A stretch of DNA of 64,000 bases from Syntrophotalea carbinolica DSM 2380 (GTDB lineage: Bacteria > Desulfobacterota > Desulfuromonadia > Desulfuromonadales > Syntrophotaleaceae). Where the stretch lies: assembly GCF_000012885.1 (NCBI RefSeq), contig NC_007498.2, forward strand, positions 1,240,001-1,304,000, read 5' to 3'. The notes under the pieces are model-generated. The model was not told where the DNA came from. It saw only the letters and a program-made list of their open reading frames with translations, and did not search any database. Positions within the stretch are counted from its first letter, which is position 1. Each line of letters starts with the position of its first letter. Shown here in pieces: positions 19,869 to 29,992 of this stretch. Position numbers and translations under genes: made by a program.

Positions 19869-20672
19869 TCAGCTTGGATAGGGGAAGATAAGCTGCAACA
19901 GCAGGCAGGCCAGTGTAACGACCGCCGCCATTACGGACAGCCCGCCGAACAGATGGGATGTTATTTTGTTCCCGCGTTTGCCCAGGGGCAGCAGCAGACC
20001 GAAAACAGCTCCGCCTATGGCGCCGCCGAGATGTCCGGCATTGTCCGCGCCCATGATCAGGCCGAATATAAAGGCGATGGCTGCCCACTGAAACATGAAA
20101 TTACGCACCGTGTGGGCATGGTTGCCCAGGCGGTGAAAATAGGCCACGGCGAAACCGATGAGTCCGAACAGGGATCCCGAGGCGCCCACCACCGGGACCA
20201 GCGGATGCCACAGCAACCCCAGCAGGGTGGCGGTCAGGGCGGTAAAGGTGTAAAGGATGAAAAAGCGTGCCGAGCCTATGTGATCTTCGATAAGGGGGCC
20301 GACCTGGTAGAGCACCACCATGTTGAACCCCAGATGCATCAGTCCGCCGTGGGTATAGGCATACGTCAGGCAACGCCACCACTGGTGGAAAACCAGAACC
20401 TCGGGATTCCAGCGCTGAGCGCCGAAATACATGAGCAGCCCGGTGGGCGGATTGAGTACGGTGCCGAGTCCGAGGCCGGCAACCAGCGCGCGCAGAATCA
20501 TCCAGGTGAACCACAGCAGGTTGATGCCGATAAGCAGGCGTGAAACGCACACCGGGTTGTAAGGCACCCGCGGATCCGAAACGTAGCGGGACAAGGTGCG
20601 TTTCCAGCGTTGCAGTCGCCAGTGCCAGTGGAGGCGGGCAAACAGGTACGGTTGCTTTTCGACGGTATCCAA
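19869..20672 (-). CDS. Rhomboid family intramembrane serine protease
   Basis: 267-residue polytopic membrane protein with about six membrane segments. Catalytic features are visible: GASGSLFGLIGF with the nucleophile Ser in GxSG, the second-helix HGGLMHLGFNM motif, and the C-terminal His in GHLGGAIGG. The N-terminal 45 residues are soluble and basic. TTG start codon, supported by AAAGGAACC eight bases upstream and by the lack of any ATG nearby. Substrate unknown. Confidence 0.9.
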   Translation of the reverse strand: MDTVEKQPYLFARLHWHWRLQRWKRTLSRYVSDPRVPYNPVCVSRLLIGINLLWFTWMILRALVAGLGLGTVLNPPTGLLMYFGAQRWNPEVLVFHQWWRCLTYAYTHGGLMHLGFNMVVLYQVGPLIEDHIGSARFFILYTFTALTATLLGLLWHPLVPVVGASGSLFGLIGFAVAYFHRLGNHAHTVRNFMFQWAAIAFIFGLIMGADNAGHLGGAIGGAVFGLLLPLGKRGNKITSHLFGGLSVMAAVVTLACLLLQLIFPYPS

Positions 20673-20869
20673 AAGTGGGGTTCCTTTCTGTGACGGGTGC
20701 CGCTACTATGGCAGAAAATCATCTGTGGTTCAAGAACCGCTGTGGGATGGATATATGAAGGGGGCATGTGTACCCGTCACGGCAGCGGAGGGGCAGGCTC
20801 CTTTGGCCTTCGGTATGGAAAAAACAAAACGCAATTAAAGAATGATCAATATAATAAGGAGATAATTCG

Positions 20870-22234
20870 ATGAGCATGGTTTCCATGAATCCCGCCACTG
20901 GCGAAGTGAACGAGACATTCGAAGTATACGATACCGCCAAGATCAGCGAAATTATCGACCGGGTGCACGGCGCCTGGCTGGACTGGCGGCATGTCTGTTT
21001 TGAGGAACGCAGCGCGCGGCTTCTTGCCGTGGCGCAACGGTTGCGCACCCGCTCCGAAGAACTGGCGCGTATGATGACGCTGGAGATGGGCAAGCCGGTT
21101 GCCGAAGCTCGGGGAGAGATCGAGAAGTGCGCATGGGTCTGCGAATACTATGCGCAGCAGGCACCTGCCATGCTGGCCGATCAGCCTGTAGCCAGTGATG
21201 CATCCCGGTCTTTCGTGGCGTTTCGCCCTCTGGGGGTGGTGTTGGCGGTGATGCCCTGGAATTTTCCTTTTTGGCAGGTCTTCCGTTTTGCGGCCCCGGC
21301 CTTAATGGCCGGCAACACGGCCTTGCTGAAGCATTCCTCCAACGTGCCGCGCTGCGCGCTGGTCATCGAGGAGCTGTTTGCCGAAGCGGGGTTCCCGCCC
21401 GACGTGTTCCGGACTCTGCTGATCGGTTCCGGTGCCGTTGATAAGGTGATCGAGCATGCCCATGTGCGGGCTGTGACCCTTACCGGCAGCGAACCGGCCG
21501 GTCGTAAAGTGGCTGCCAAGGCAGGCCAAATGCTCAAAAAAACCGTGCTGGAACTGGGTGGCAGCGACCCCTTTATCGTCACCTCCGGTGCCGGCCTGGA
21601 GCAGGCCGCGCAGGTCGGAGCGCGCTCCCGCTGCCTGAATTCCGGCCAGAGCTGTATTGCCGCCAAACGTTTTATCGTATGTGATGAGATTTACGAAGAG
21701 TTTTTGGGGTTGTTGAAAGCCGCTATGGACGGTCTGGTTGTCGGCGATCCGCTGGATGACGCTACGCAGGTCGGTCCCCAGGCCCGGGGAGACCTGCGTG
21801 ACGAATTGCATCAGCAGGTGCAAGCCTCTTTGGCCGCAGGTGCGCGTCTGGTGACCGGCGGCAAGGCTCTGGATCGAGCAGGGTTTTACTATGCGCCCAC
21901 CATTCTGGCCGATGTCGTGCCAGGGATGCCGGCCTATGACGAGGAATTGTTCGGGCCGGTGGCTTCGGTTATCCGGGTTGCCGACAGCGAGCAGGCCGTC
22001 GCGGTGGCGAACGATACCCCGTATGGCCTTGGGGCTTCCGTCTGGGATCGCGATACCACACGGGGCCGGGCCCTGGCGGAACGCATCGAAGCCGGGGCGG
22101 TTTTCGTCAATGGCATGGTCAAGAGCGATCCGCGCCTGCCGTTCGGAGGGATCAAGGCGTCGGGCTATGGGCGCGAGCTGTCCCATTACGGTTTGATGGA
22201 GTTCGTGAATGTTCAGACCGTGTGGATTGCCTGA
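20870..22234 (+). CDS. NAD(P)-dependent aldehyde (succinate-semialdehyde-type) dehydrogenase
   Basis: 454-residue aldehyde dehydrogenase of the GabD/SSADH group. Seen are the cofactor region PWNFPFWQVFRFAAPALMAGN, catalytic Glu in ELGGSDPFIV, catalytic Cys in NSGQSCIAAKRF, and the C-terminal LPFGGIKASGYGREL. It oxidises short-chain semialdehydes or aldehydes to acids. ATG with AAGGAG upstream. It stands alone and ends in an imperfect hairpin. Confidence 0.93.
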   Translation: MSMVSMNPATGEVNETFEVYDTAKISEIIDRVHGAWLDWRHVCFEERSARLLAVAQRLRTRSEELARMMTLEMGKPVAEARGEIEKCAWVCEYYAQQAPAMLADQPVASDASRSFVAFRPLGVVLAVMPWNFPFWQVFRFAAPALMAGNTALLKHSSNVPRCALVIEELFAEAGFPPDVFRTLLIGSGAVDKVIEHAHVRAVTLTGSEPAGRKVAAKAGQMLKKTVLELGGSDPFIVTSGAGLEQAAQVGARSRCLNSGQSCIAAKRFIVCDEIYEEFLGLLKAAMDGLVVGDPLDDATQVGPQARGDLRDELHQQVQASLAAGARLVTGGKALDRAGFYYAPTILADVVPGMPAYDEELFGPVASVIRVADSEQAVAVANDTPYGLGASVWDRDTTRGRALAERIEAGAVFVNGMVKSDPRLPFGGIKASGYGRELSHYGLMEFVNVQTVWIA

Positions 22235-22237
22235 CCT

Positions 22238-22276
22238 GCCGCCGGGCTAACGGAATTTTATCGGTTGCCGGGCGGC
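22238..22276. terminator. Imperfect GC-rich hairpin after the aldehyde dehydrogenase
   Basis: Arms at 22238-22252 and 22262-22276 pair at 12 of 15 positions (GCCGCC...GGGC core) around a 9-base A/T loop, starting four bases after the aldehyde dehydrogenase stop. It overlaps an in-frame TTG that would otherwise be the longest start of the next gene, which argues for a downstream start there. Confidence 0.5.
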
Positions 22277-22354
22277 GAGGTTAAGCAATTTGCGGTACAT
22301 TTATACTATCCGACGGATGGTCTTTGCTTACCCTCACAGAAAGGTTGTTGGGCA

Positions 22355-24151
22355 TTGAGCTTGGCATGTTTTCGAAACTGGATCGTGGTGTTCGTGCTGG
22401 CGCTGTTTTCCCTCGGCTCGGTGGCTTTTGCGCAAAGCCCGGAGGAGGACGCTCAGAAACCCCTTACCGTCGCGAACCAGTTGCGAGAGATGATCGAGCC
22501 TTTTGTCAGCAGTGGTGGGGGTGCCGCTCCGGTTCTGCAGATGGAAGGGCTGCAGGTCCAGCTGCATAAAGATCTGATTTCTTTTTATCGCCAGCGTGGT
22601 TATCGCCCTGCCTGGTTTCATGACGGACGTGTTACCCCTGTGGCCCAGCAATGGATTGCGCGTGTGCAGGGTGTGGCCGCCGAAGGCTTGCGACCGGCGG
22701 ATTATCATGTTGCCACCCTGGCTACCTGCCTGGAATTGGCGCATCTTTCCCAGAGCTACGGAGTACAATGCGATCCGACCGGCCTGGCCTTGCTCGACCT
22801 GTTGCTTAGCGACAGTTTTTTAAAATTCGTATCCCACCTGATAAACGGAAGGGTCGATCCCGTTCAGCTCTATGCTGCCGAGTGGCAGTCTGCCGTCTCC
22901 GCTATCGATGCCGTTGGTGTTTTGCACCAGGTACTGCGGAAGGGCGAGGTGGCCGCGGTTTTGGAGGAGATTCTGCCTTACCGGGCCGGATATCAGAGGC
23001 TGGCGGTCTACCTGGCTCATTATCGCCAGTTGGCTCTTGGCGGGGGATGGCCGGTTCTGGCGGATGGACCACCGGTAAGGCCTGGTGATCGCGACGCCCG
23101 TCTGCCGGCCTTGAGGCGCTTTCTGGTGCTGGTCGGCGACTTGGAATCATCCAGGCAGTCGTCGGGGTGGCGGATGGACGCGGTGACCGTGGCGGCTTTG
23201 AAACGTTTTCAGGTTCGGCACGGTTTGCGTGCGGACGGCGTACTGGGCAAGGATACGCTGGCGCAGATCAATGTTCCGGTTGGCCGGCGGATAGAGCAGC
23301 TTGGTCTTAACCTCGAGCGAGAGCGCTGGCCGAAGCAGGATGCGGGCGATCGCTATCTACAGGTCGATATTACCGATTTTACTTTGACGTTGGTCGACGG
23401 TGGGCGTGAAATCATGCGCATGCCGGTGGTGGTCGGTACCTCCTTTCGCCGTACTCCGGTGTTTTCTGCACTAATGACCTATCTGGTTTTTGCGCCATAC
23501 TGGACGGTTCCCCCCACCATACTCGAGCAGGATAAATTGCCGGTAATCAAAGCCAATCCCGATTATCTCGACTCCCATCATTATGAAATCGTGGCTTGGG
23601 GGAAGGATCCGAATCGTACTATCGATGCGGCATCCATCGATTGGAAGACGATAACGGCAAAGAGCTTTCCTGGTATGTTAAGGCAGAAACCGGGTCCCTG
23701 GAATCCTCTGGGGAAAGTGAAGTTCATGTTCCCCAATGCGTACCATGTCTATCTGCACGATACCCCGGCCCAGTATCTTTTTGCCAAACAGCAGCGCACC
23801 TTCAGTTCCGGTTGTATCCGCATAGCCAGACCTCTGGAGCTTGCCATTTATCTGCTTGACGGGCAAAAGGGGTGGGACTCGGAACGCATAAAAAAGGAAA
23901 TGGCCGCTTCCAAACCCTACACGGTCCGACTCAAAAATCCCATTCCCGTGCACATTCTGTATCGCACAGCCTGGGTCGATGTGCAGGGCCGATTGCAGTT
24001 TCGTAACGATGTCTATGAGCGGGATCAGGAGTTGCAGGCAGCCTTGAAGCAGCGCCCGGAGTCCTCCGGGCAGATGGCCGAGGTGACGATGCAGGTGGGC
24101 GGCGAAGCCGCGGACAGGCCTTCGGAGTCTGAGTCGGGCCTTGTCAGATAA
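22355..24151 (+). CDS. YcbB-like L,D-transpeptidase
   Basis: About 598 residues, exported. A signal peptide (FRNWIVVFVLALFSLGSVAFA) is followed by a helical domain with FYRQRGYRPAWFHDGRVTP, a peptidoglycan-binding domain (LKRFQVRHGLRADGVLGKDT, about 265-300) and a C-terminal YkuD domain with the catalytic motif HDTPAQYLFAKQQRTFSSGC. It forms 3-3 cross-links or attaches proteins to peptidoglycan. No good ATG exists; the TTG at 22355 with AAAGG upstream places the signal peptide correctly, but TTG 22361 or an earlier TTG at 22265 are possible. The 3' end overlaps the convergent TraB-type gene by 8 bases. Confidence 0.88.
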   Translation: MSLACFRNWIVVFVLALFSLGSVAFAQSPEEDAQKPLTVANQLREMIEPFVSSGGGAAPVLQMEGLQVQLHKDLISFYRQRGYRPAWFHDGRVTPVAQQWIARVQGVAAEGLRPADYHVATLATCLELAHLSQSYGVQCDPTGLALLDLLLSDSFLKFVSHLINGRVDPVQLYAAEWQSAVSAIDAVGVLHQVLRKGEVAAVLEEILPYRAGYQRLAVYLAHYRQLALGGGWPVLADGPPVRPGDRDARLPALRRFLVLVGDLESSRQSSGWRMDAVTVAALKRFQVRHGLRADGVLGKDTLAQINVPVGRRIEQLGLNLERERWPKQDAGDRYLQVDITDFTLTLVDGGREIMRMPVVVGTSFRRTPVFSALMTYLVFAPYWTVPPTILEQDKLPVIKANPDYLDSHHYEIVAWGKDPNRTIDAASIDWKTITAKSFPGMLRQKPGPWNPLGKVKFMFPNAYHVYLHDTPAQYLFAKQQRTFSSGCIRIARPLELAIYLLDGQKGWDSERIKKEMAASKPYTVRLKNPIPVHILYRTAWVDVQGRLQFRNDVYERDQELQAALKQRPESSGQMAEVTMQVGGEAADRPSESESGLVR

Positions 24152-25355
24152 GATCCTTGAGCCAGTGGAAGGCCATAAAGGTACCGGCAGTCGAGCCCAG
24201 ATTGGAAAACAAGAAGACCAGCAGAACCCGGGTAAGGCGGTTTCCCCACCAGCCGCGCAGGGTGGCCAGGTCGTCGCCGACGGTTTCCAGGTCCTGTACG
24301 GTAGGGGCGGCCAGGCATGCCTGAACAAGGCCGGTGACAAAGCCGGCACCGATGGTCGGATTAAGAGAAGTGAAGGGCGCGGCGATAAAGGCGGTGATCA
24401 CGGTCAAAGGGTGCCCCAGGGCGATGATGGCCCCCAGGGCGGACAGTACGCCGTTGGCCAGGAACCAGGCTGTTGCCGCATCGGCCAGACGCGCCCGATC
24501 TCCGAGAAAGAATCCCGCGACAAACAGCGCCACGACCATGGAAGGTATCAGCCAGGGAATCGATTTGGATAAAAGGGATTTTTCAGGAATCCGGCTGATG
24601 TCCTGAATATCTTTTTCGGTCATGGAGCAAGGCAGGTTTTTCCGAATGCCCGGGACATGCGCCGCTCCGACCACCGCAACGATCTTGTGCCCGGGGGTCT
24701 GGGCAATATGGTAGGCCATGTAACGATCCCGTTCGTCCACCAGGACCGTTTTTAATTCCGGAAGATTATCCCCCATCTCCTCCAACAGAGCGGAAAGCGT
24801 ATCCTGCTGGCGCAGCTCCGCGAGTTGTTCTTCATCCATACTGCTGTTGTCAAACATGCCCGCCACCAGAGCCGAAAACAGTTGGAGTTTTTTCCAGAGA
24901 CCGGTGCGACGCCAGGCGCGCAGCAAGGTGGTGCGGATGTTGCGGTCAATGAGGCTCAGATGCAGATCACGCTGCTCGGCTTCCTCGGCTGCTGCAGCCA
25001 GTTCTTCGCCCGGCTTCACACCGGTTCCCATGCCCATGCGCTTCTGGAACGACGACAGCGCCAGGTTGGCCAACAAAAAGGCCCCCTGTCCACGACGCAG
25101 TACCTGGATGAGGTTCAAAGAGCGCCAGCGGTGGGGGTCGCGAATCGCTTCGTAACGTTGCTGGTCGAGCTCGACACAGACGGCGTCCGGCTGTTCCGTT
25201 TCGATGATGCGACGGACCGTGTCGACGGAATCCCGTGAAATATGGGCGGTGCCGATGAGAACCACCTGTTTGTCGTGAAGCTGGATACGCAAGATATCGG
25301 AAGCGGCGGTTTCTTCTTTTGCCGATGGCTGCTGGAGAGTCTGGCTGGAGGACAT
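24144..25355 (-). CDS. TraB/PrgY family membrane protein
   Basis: 403-residue protein with an N-terminal TraB domain (VVLIGTAHISRDSVDTVRRI, AVCVELDQQRYEAI, then the late IVAVVGAAHVPGI motif), and a C-terminal region of several hydrophobic segments (WLIPSMVVALFVAGFFLG; ALGAIIALGHPLTVITAFIAAPFTSLNPTIGAG). TraB/PrgY proteins are proposed metalloprotease-like and sequester or degrade peptides; a substrate cannot be told here. The ATG before SSSQTLQQ is chosen; the frame continues 80 codons further upstream but that part lacks family similarity. Confidence 0.88.
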   Translation of the reverse strand: MSSSQTLQQPSAKEETAASDILRIQLHDKQVVLIGTAHISRDSVDTVRRIIETEQPDAVCVELDQQRYEAIRDPHRWRSLNLIQVLRRGQGAFLLANLALSSFQKRMGMGTGVKPGEELAAAAEEAEQRDLHLSLIDRNIRTTLLRAWRRTGLWKKLQLFSALVAGMFDNSSMDEEQLAELRQQDTLSALLEEMGDNLPELKTVLVDERDRYMAYHIAQTPGHKIVAVVGAAHVPGIRKNLPCSMTEKDIQDISRIPEKSLLSKSIPWLIPSMVVALFVAGFFLGDRARLADAATAWFLANGVLSALGAIIALGHPLTVITAFIAAPFTSLNPTIGAGFVTGLVQACLAAPTVQDLETVGDDLATLRGWWGNRLTRVLLVFLFSNLGSTAGTFMAFHWLKDLI

Positions 25356-26070
25356 GACGGAGCGGATTCCTGTAGTAATAACGCTCCTGCCGGAGCATCG
25401 ATAATGGATATGAAATAGGGGCGTCAGACAGGTCTGCTGCAGAGGGTGAACGATTGCGAAGCGTGGGCTGCAGAGGTGGATTTTTCCGGCTTGAGGTCCC
25501 GGCTTGCTTACCTGTCGATAAATTCCGCCCGTAAGCGTTTTAAAACAGAAAGCGCCCGGTTGATATCCGCGCGCTTCCGGTAGAAAACTCTCCACTGCTG
25601 CCGTGGGTTTTCAGGCCTCCAAGCGAGTCCTAAATAAGTGGGAATCACAGGCTGCGTATCAGGCGTCCCAATCCAGGTTGGGCTGGCACACAACACATCC
25701 TTGTTCAACCCGTTTTGAAAAATATTCCGCTGGGGCAAATAAAACCTCACCTGCAGAGCAGAGAGTCTTTCTGCACGACCACTATAGACAAATCGCAGGT
25801 GAGTGACAAGGGGGTTTTTTCTCTAAAATTTGCTATGGCTTTGGCCGATAAGTATGGTCTATAATGGCAAATTATGCTGTGGTAAAACATTGGTTGGTTT
25901 TTATTCCCGCGCTTCGTTTATCTGTGCTGCCGATTGAGGTTAGCATGATAGGCGGATATTTCTCCTGAGGTCTTGCAAGGGTTTTTGTGGCGGATCTTCA
26001 AGCACGGGACTATTTTGTTATGTCTTTATGAAATTGTTTAGTCCCGCCTCACTAAAACTCAGGTCTATAT
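25356..26070. other. 715-base gap with no supported gene
   Basis: I see no convincing gene. A leftward 80-codon frame with GTG start (25508-25750) has no recognisable similarity. An inverted pair CTCACCTGC (25744-25752) / GCAGGTGAG (25796-25804) lies 43 bases apart. Near 25830-25880 an A/T-rich patch has AATTTGC...GCAAATT symmetry and TATAAT-like sequence, possibly the promoter of the diguanylate cyclase gene. Confidence 0.4.
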
Positions 26071-28497
26071 ATGAAGATTCGTACCAAGATTATCGGTATG
26101 GGGTTGATGCTGGTATTGATTACGGCATTCACCATCGTCGGGATATCTATCGATCAGGTCCATGTCCTCGATACCGCTATCGATGAGGAAATGGAGAGCT
26201 TTATTCATAATGAAACGCGCAAGGTGGCGGAGAGCGTCTATCTCATGTGCCGGTCCGTCCAGCAGCTTCAGGACGAGTCCTTAAAACGCAATCTCGATGT
26301 TGCCACCAAGCTGCTTGATAAGCAGGGCGGGCTGTCTTTCAGTCCTGAACGGGTTCGGTGGAGTGCCGAAAATCAGTTCGATAAAAGCGTCAAAGCCATA
26401 GAACTGCCCAAGGTGCTGGTCGGCGCCCGCTGGCTTGGTCAGAATGCCGACATCACCCGCGAATCTCCGATTGTCGATCAGGTGCAGAAAACGTTGGGGG
26501 TGACTTGCACGCTGTTTCAGCGGATGAACGAGTCCGGCGATATGCTGCGCGTGGCCACCAATGTTCTTAACGATGACGGCACACGGGCTATCGGCACCTA
26601 TATCCCCCAACGTAATCCGGACGGCAGTCTGAATCCGGTTATCGGCGCGCTGATGAGCGGGAAGCCTTATGTGGGCAGTTCCTTTGTCGTGAACGATTGG
26701 TATGTTACCCGTTACGAACCGATCATGGACAACACGGGCAAACACCTTGTCGGTGCCCTGTATGTCGGGTATCGGCAAGAGAGTCTGGAGAGCCTGCGAA
26801 GCGGGATTCTCGATCTCGTGGTCGGAAAAACCGGTTATGTGTATATTCTCGGCAGCAAAGGCAGTCAGCGGGGTAAAATGCTTATTTCGCCCCTGACCCG
26901 TTACGATGGCAAGTCGGCCATCTTAAACGAGGACCGGCAGATACAGATTGTCGCGCACCGTCTGCTGCAGAAGGCCTCGCAGCTTTCCCGCAGGCCGCAC
27001 AGCAACGATGAGATCCCCGTTATTTTCGAACAATATCCGTGGCGACATAGAGCGGAGGAGCCCTATCGCGCAAAACTGGTTGCCGTGACCTATTTCGAGC
27101 CATGGGATTGGGTTATTGTGGCCGGGGCCTATCGGGACGATTACGCCGATATACAGAACCGTTTCGTCGATTCGCTATCGCGGACAGTCTTATCGATCTC
27201 GGCCGCTGCGTTGGGCATAGTGCTGCTTTCCCTGGTGATCGGTTTTTATGTCTCCAGGGGTATTGTGCGTCCTCTGGAAAGGGCTATCGCACTGTTCGAG
27301 CGTATCGGAAAAGGTCGTCTCGACCGGCATTTGAATATGACTCAGGGCGATGAAATCGGGCAGTTGGCCCGGGCTTTCGACCGCATGATCGATAATCTCA
27401 AGGACGTGACGGCCTCGCGTAACGAACTCAATCGGGAGATTATCGAACGCACCCGCGCTGAATCGGAGCTGCGAGCCACATCCGCGCAACGCCAGGAATT
27501 GGAGTCGATTGTCAATCAGAGTCCGGCGGTGGCCTTTTTGTGGCGGCTGAGAGATAAGTGGGCGGCGGAGTTTGTGTCCGACAATATTCGGCAGTTCGGT
27601 TACGAGCCCACGGATTTTACTTCCGGCAAGGTCGATTTTTTGTCCATTGTGCACCCGGACGACGTGGAAAAAGCATTATCTGCAGCGATCTCGGCAATAA
27701 AGCGGGGACGTGACGAACAGTTATCACTGGAGTTTCGCCTGATCAAATACAACGGCGATATTGCCTGGGTCGATGTGCGGCTTTGGCTTGGCCGCGACCA
27801 AGGCGATGCGGTTACCCATTTTCAGGGCGTCATGCTCGATGTCAGCGATCGCAAAAAGGCGCAGGAACAGGTTCGCCAGTTGGCTTTTTACGATGCTCTG
27901 ACCGGTCTGCCGAATCGTACATTGCTGGCCAATCGACTCGACCAAAGTCTTGCTCAGGCGCAGCGCGATGGCAGGATGCTGGCCCTGCTGTACCTGGATC
28001 TCGATCGCTTCAAGGAGATAAACGATACCTATGGGCACGCTGCGGGAGATATGGTGTTGCAGGCTGCGGCCCAACGCCTGAACTCCTGTATCCGCCGCAA
28101 CGATACCGTGGCGCGTCTTGGCGGCGACGAATTCGTGGTGCTTTTGCCGGGCCTGGAGAACGTCGACCAGCCCACGACCGTGGCGGAGAAGATCCTCAAG
28201 GTTATGAAGGTGCCGTTTCAGGTCGAGTCCCAGCAGCTTAATGTGACGCCCAGCATAGGCATGGTGCTTTATCCGGAGCATGGTCAGGAGTTGGGCGTAT
28301 TGCTGAAGAGGGCGGATATCGCCATGTATGCCGCCAAGAGCCGGGGCCGTAACGGTTACGCCTGTTTTTCCGAGGAGATGGAGAAGGACAGCCAGGTAGT
28401 TGGGACCAGTCTTCGGGCTCACCCCTTAAAGCCCCTGGAGTGCATCGCGCGGCCCGAACTTGCTGCGTCACGAAAACCGCAGAAAAAAGACCGCTGA
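26071..28497 (+). CDS. Membrane diguanylate cyclase (Cache-HAMP-PAS-GGDEF)
   Basis: 808-residue c-di-GMP synthase. Order: membrane segment (about 8-28), extracytoplasmic Cache3-Cache2-type sensor (about 40-370, with VGALYVGYRQESLESLRSGI and VGKTGYVYILG), second membrane segment (about 375-395), HAMP (VSRGIVRPLERAIALF), short coiled coil, PAS domain with PAC tail (about 475-600), and GGDEF domain (about 610-780). The active site is LGGDEFVVL, and the inhibitory I-site RRND lies five residues upstream, so product inhibition is expected. No EAL domain. Single gene. Confidence 0.93.
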   Translation: MKIRTKIIGMGLMLVLITAFTIVGISIDQVHVLDTAIDEEMESFIHNETRKVAESVYLMCRSVQQLQDESLKRNLDVATKLLDKQGGLSFSPERVRWSAENQFDKSVKAIELPKVLVGARWLGQNADITRESPIVDQVQKTLGVTCTLFQRMNESGDMLRVATNVLNDDGTRAIGTYIPQRNPDGSLNPVIGALMSGKPYVGSSFVVNDWYVTRYEPIMDNTGKHLVGALYVGYRQESLESLRSGILDLVVGKTGYVYILGSKGSQRGKMLISPLTRYDGKSAILNEDRQIQIVAHRLLQKASQLSRRPHSNDEIPVIFEQYPWRHRAEEPYRAKLVAVTYFEPWDWVIVAGAYRDDYADIQNRFVDSLSRTVLSISAAALGIVLLSLVIGFYVSRGIVRPLERAIALFERIGKGRLDRHLNMTQGDEIGQLARAFDRMIDNLKDVTASRNELNREIIERTRAESELRATSAQRQELESIVNQSPAVAFLWRLRDKWAAEFVSDNIRQFGYEPTDFTSGKVDFLSIVHPDDVEKALSAAISAIKRGRDEQLSLEFRLIKYNGDIAWVDVRLWLGRDQGDAVTHFQGVMLDVSDRKKAQEQVRQLAFYDALTGLPNRTLLANRLDQSLAQAQRDGRMLALLYLDLDRFKEINDTYGHAAGDMVLQAAAQRLNSCIRRNDTVARLGGDEFVVLLPGLENVDQPTTVAEKILKVMKVPFQVESQQLNVTPSIGMVLYPEHGQELGVLLKRADIAMYAAKSRGRNGYACFSEEMEKDSQVVGTSLRAHPLKPLECIARPELAASRKPQKKDR

Positions 28498-28649
28498 GCC
28501 GGATGACAAGCCGTTTACTTAAAGTGTTGGAGAATGTATTGATGTTTCCCTGGAATCCTTTGGTCTCGTGTCACTAGCCGTATGGGGGGCTTTGCCATGG
28601 GGGGCCGACAAGGTTGAAGCTGGAAAGTTACATGCCCCCATCTCAGTTT

Positions 28650-29168
28650 TCAGAGTTTGTGGGATCTTCTGAATAATTTTGACAGCCATTCCGCGATTGC
28701 GTTTTTTCCCGGTTTACATCCCCGAACAACAAGAGCATCCAGAATAGTTGATTCCTGGCAAAGCTCTGCGATATCCGCAACGCTTCTCCCGCTGCCACCG
28801 CCACCGTGTGTGATAAAAGGAGCAATGGTTTTTCCGGAGAGATCGGCTTGCGACAGAAACGATTGCACCGGCGGGGCTATCGTTTGCAACCAGTTTGGCG
28901 ACCCGAGGAAAATGACATCGCAGGATTCGATATTTTCGATTTTGGACTTCAGCGGCGGTTTATAACCTGAGTTCAGCTCTGCCTTGGCCTGCTTCACAAC
29001 CGCATTGTAGTCTTCGGGATACGGGTCGGCCGGTTCAATTTCCACGATGTCCCCGCCCACAATCTGATGGATCCGATGGGCGATTTCCCGAGTGTTGCCG
29101 GAGCGGGAGAAATAAATAACCAGAACTTTTTCACTGTCGGTCCAGATTTTTTGTGTCGTCCTTGGCAT
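28650..29168 (-). CDS. Flavodoxin family protein
   Basis: 172-residue FMN-binding protein. The phosphate-binding loop YFSRSGNTREIAH near residue 20, the LGSPNWLQTIAPPVQSFL second loop and ITHGGGGSGRS third loop match long-chain flavodoxins used as electron carriers or quinone/azo-type reductases. It is the last gene of a leftward run (SDR, cupin, CMD-like, flavodoxin; gaps of 88, 10 and 79 bases). AAGGATTG precedes the ATG. Confidence 0.9.
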   Translation of the reverse strand: MPRTTQKIWTDSEKVLVIYFSRSGNTREIAHRIHQIVGGDIVEIEPADPYPEDYNAVVKQAKAELNSGYKPPLKSKIENIESCDVIFLGSPNWLQTIAPPVQSFLSQADLSGKTIAPFITHGGGGSGRSVADIAELCQESTILDALVVRGCKPGKNAIAEWLSKLFRRSHKL

Positions 29169-29247
29169 ATCAATCCTTTTTCATCGTTCGTTGTGGATCG
29201 GTAAGGATTCAGATTCCGAAATCTTTTCACTCCAAATTACAGCAGTG

Positions 29248-29982
29248 CTATTTCCTGCTGACCAGCACTGCGTTCAGAACCTTACGAGCACTTTCGGCTT
29301 CTTTTTTCCCGACCTTTACATCAAGCACGGAGATAAAATCCTTCATTTGGGCTTCGCTGAATCCGGTATTCATCGCGGCACCGAAATGGAAATGCAGCTG
29401 CCCCTCCGTACCCGGCATGGCGGCCAGAGCGCCGATTGTGGCCAGCTCCCTTTCCTGATGGTTGAGGATGGCGCGGACAAAGATGTCGGCAAACAGATGT
29501 TCCTTGAGGAAAGTGTCGATGGCGGGGGCGAATTGTTGCCATTTTGCAGAAGAGATATCCGTTTCCAGGCCCGCTAGCTTTGCCCTCACTTCAGCCCCGT
29601 ATTTATCCTTGTCCAGGTCGGCAGGCGTGGGACCGGCTTCTTTGCCCATCTCATCATCGATACCTTTGGTCTGCCGTTCATCCAGGACGGCCATGAAGGC
29701 GTGAATGCCGTTGAGGCTGCGTGGGAAGCCCGCATAAGCATACATCTGCACCAGGATTTCCTTGATTTCATTGACCGTCAAACCGGCATCAAGTCCATCG
29801 ACCAGGGCTGGTTTTAACTTGTCCAGGTCGCCGTTAGCGGTAAAGGCGGCGATGGGGACGATGGCTTGCTGTCTTGCATTCAGAGTCTGAACTTTTTCCA
29901 TGTTTTTTGCCTCCGCAATGGCTGGAAAGCTAAACATCAAGGTCATCAGAATGGTTAGAAACGCGGTCCGCTTTTTATTCAT
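29248..29982 (-). CDS. Exported carboxymuconolactone-decarboxylase-like protein
   Basis: 244 residues with a signal peptide (FLTILMTLMFSFPAIAEA) and two repeated CMD/AhpD-like helical domains (about 35-115 and 150-235), each with the LNARQQAIVPIAAFTANGDL / LNHQERELATIGALAAMPG type helix. The CxxC of AhpD is not present, so a peroxidase-disulfide role is unlikely. This kind of protein is often found next to cupin and aldo/keto reductase genes in oxidative/aldehyde stress clusters. Start is the ATG after AAGGATTTCGTC. Confidence 0.87.
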   Translation of the reverse strand: MNKKRTAFLTILMTLMFSFPAIAEAKNMEKVQTLNARQQAIVPIAAFTANGDLDKLKPALVDGLDAGLTVNEIKEILVQMYAYAGFPRSLNGIHAFMAVLDERQTKGIDDEMGKEAGPTPADLDKDKYGAEVRAKLAGLETDISSAKWQQFAPAIDTFLKEHLFADIFVRAILNHQERELATIGALAAMPGTEGQLHFHFGAAMNTGFSEAQMKDFISVLDVKVGKKEAESARKVLNAVLVSRK

Positions 29983-29992
29983 GACGAAATCC

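Noticed and set aside
25508-25750. Leftward 80-codon frame with GTG start
   Set aside because: No recognisable family, no good ribosome-binding site, and it lies in a gap with remnant-like inverted sequence; kept only as a note in the gap entry.
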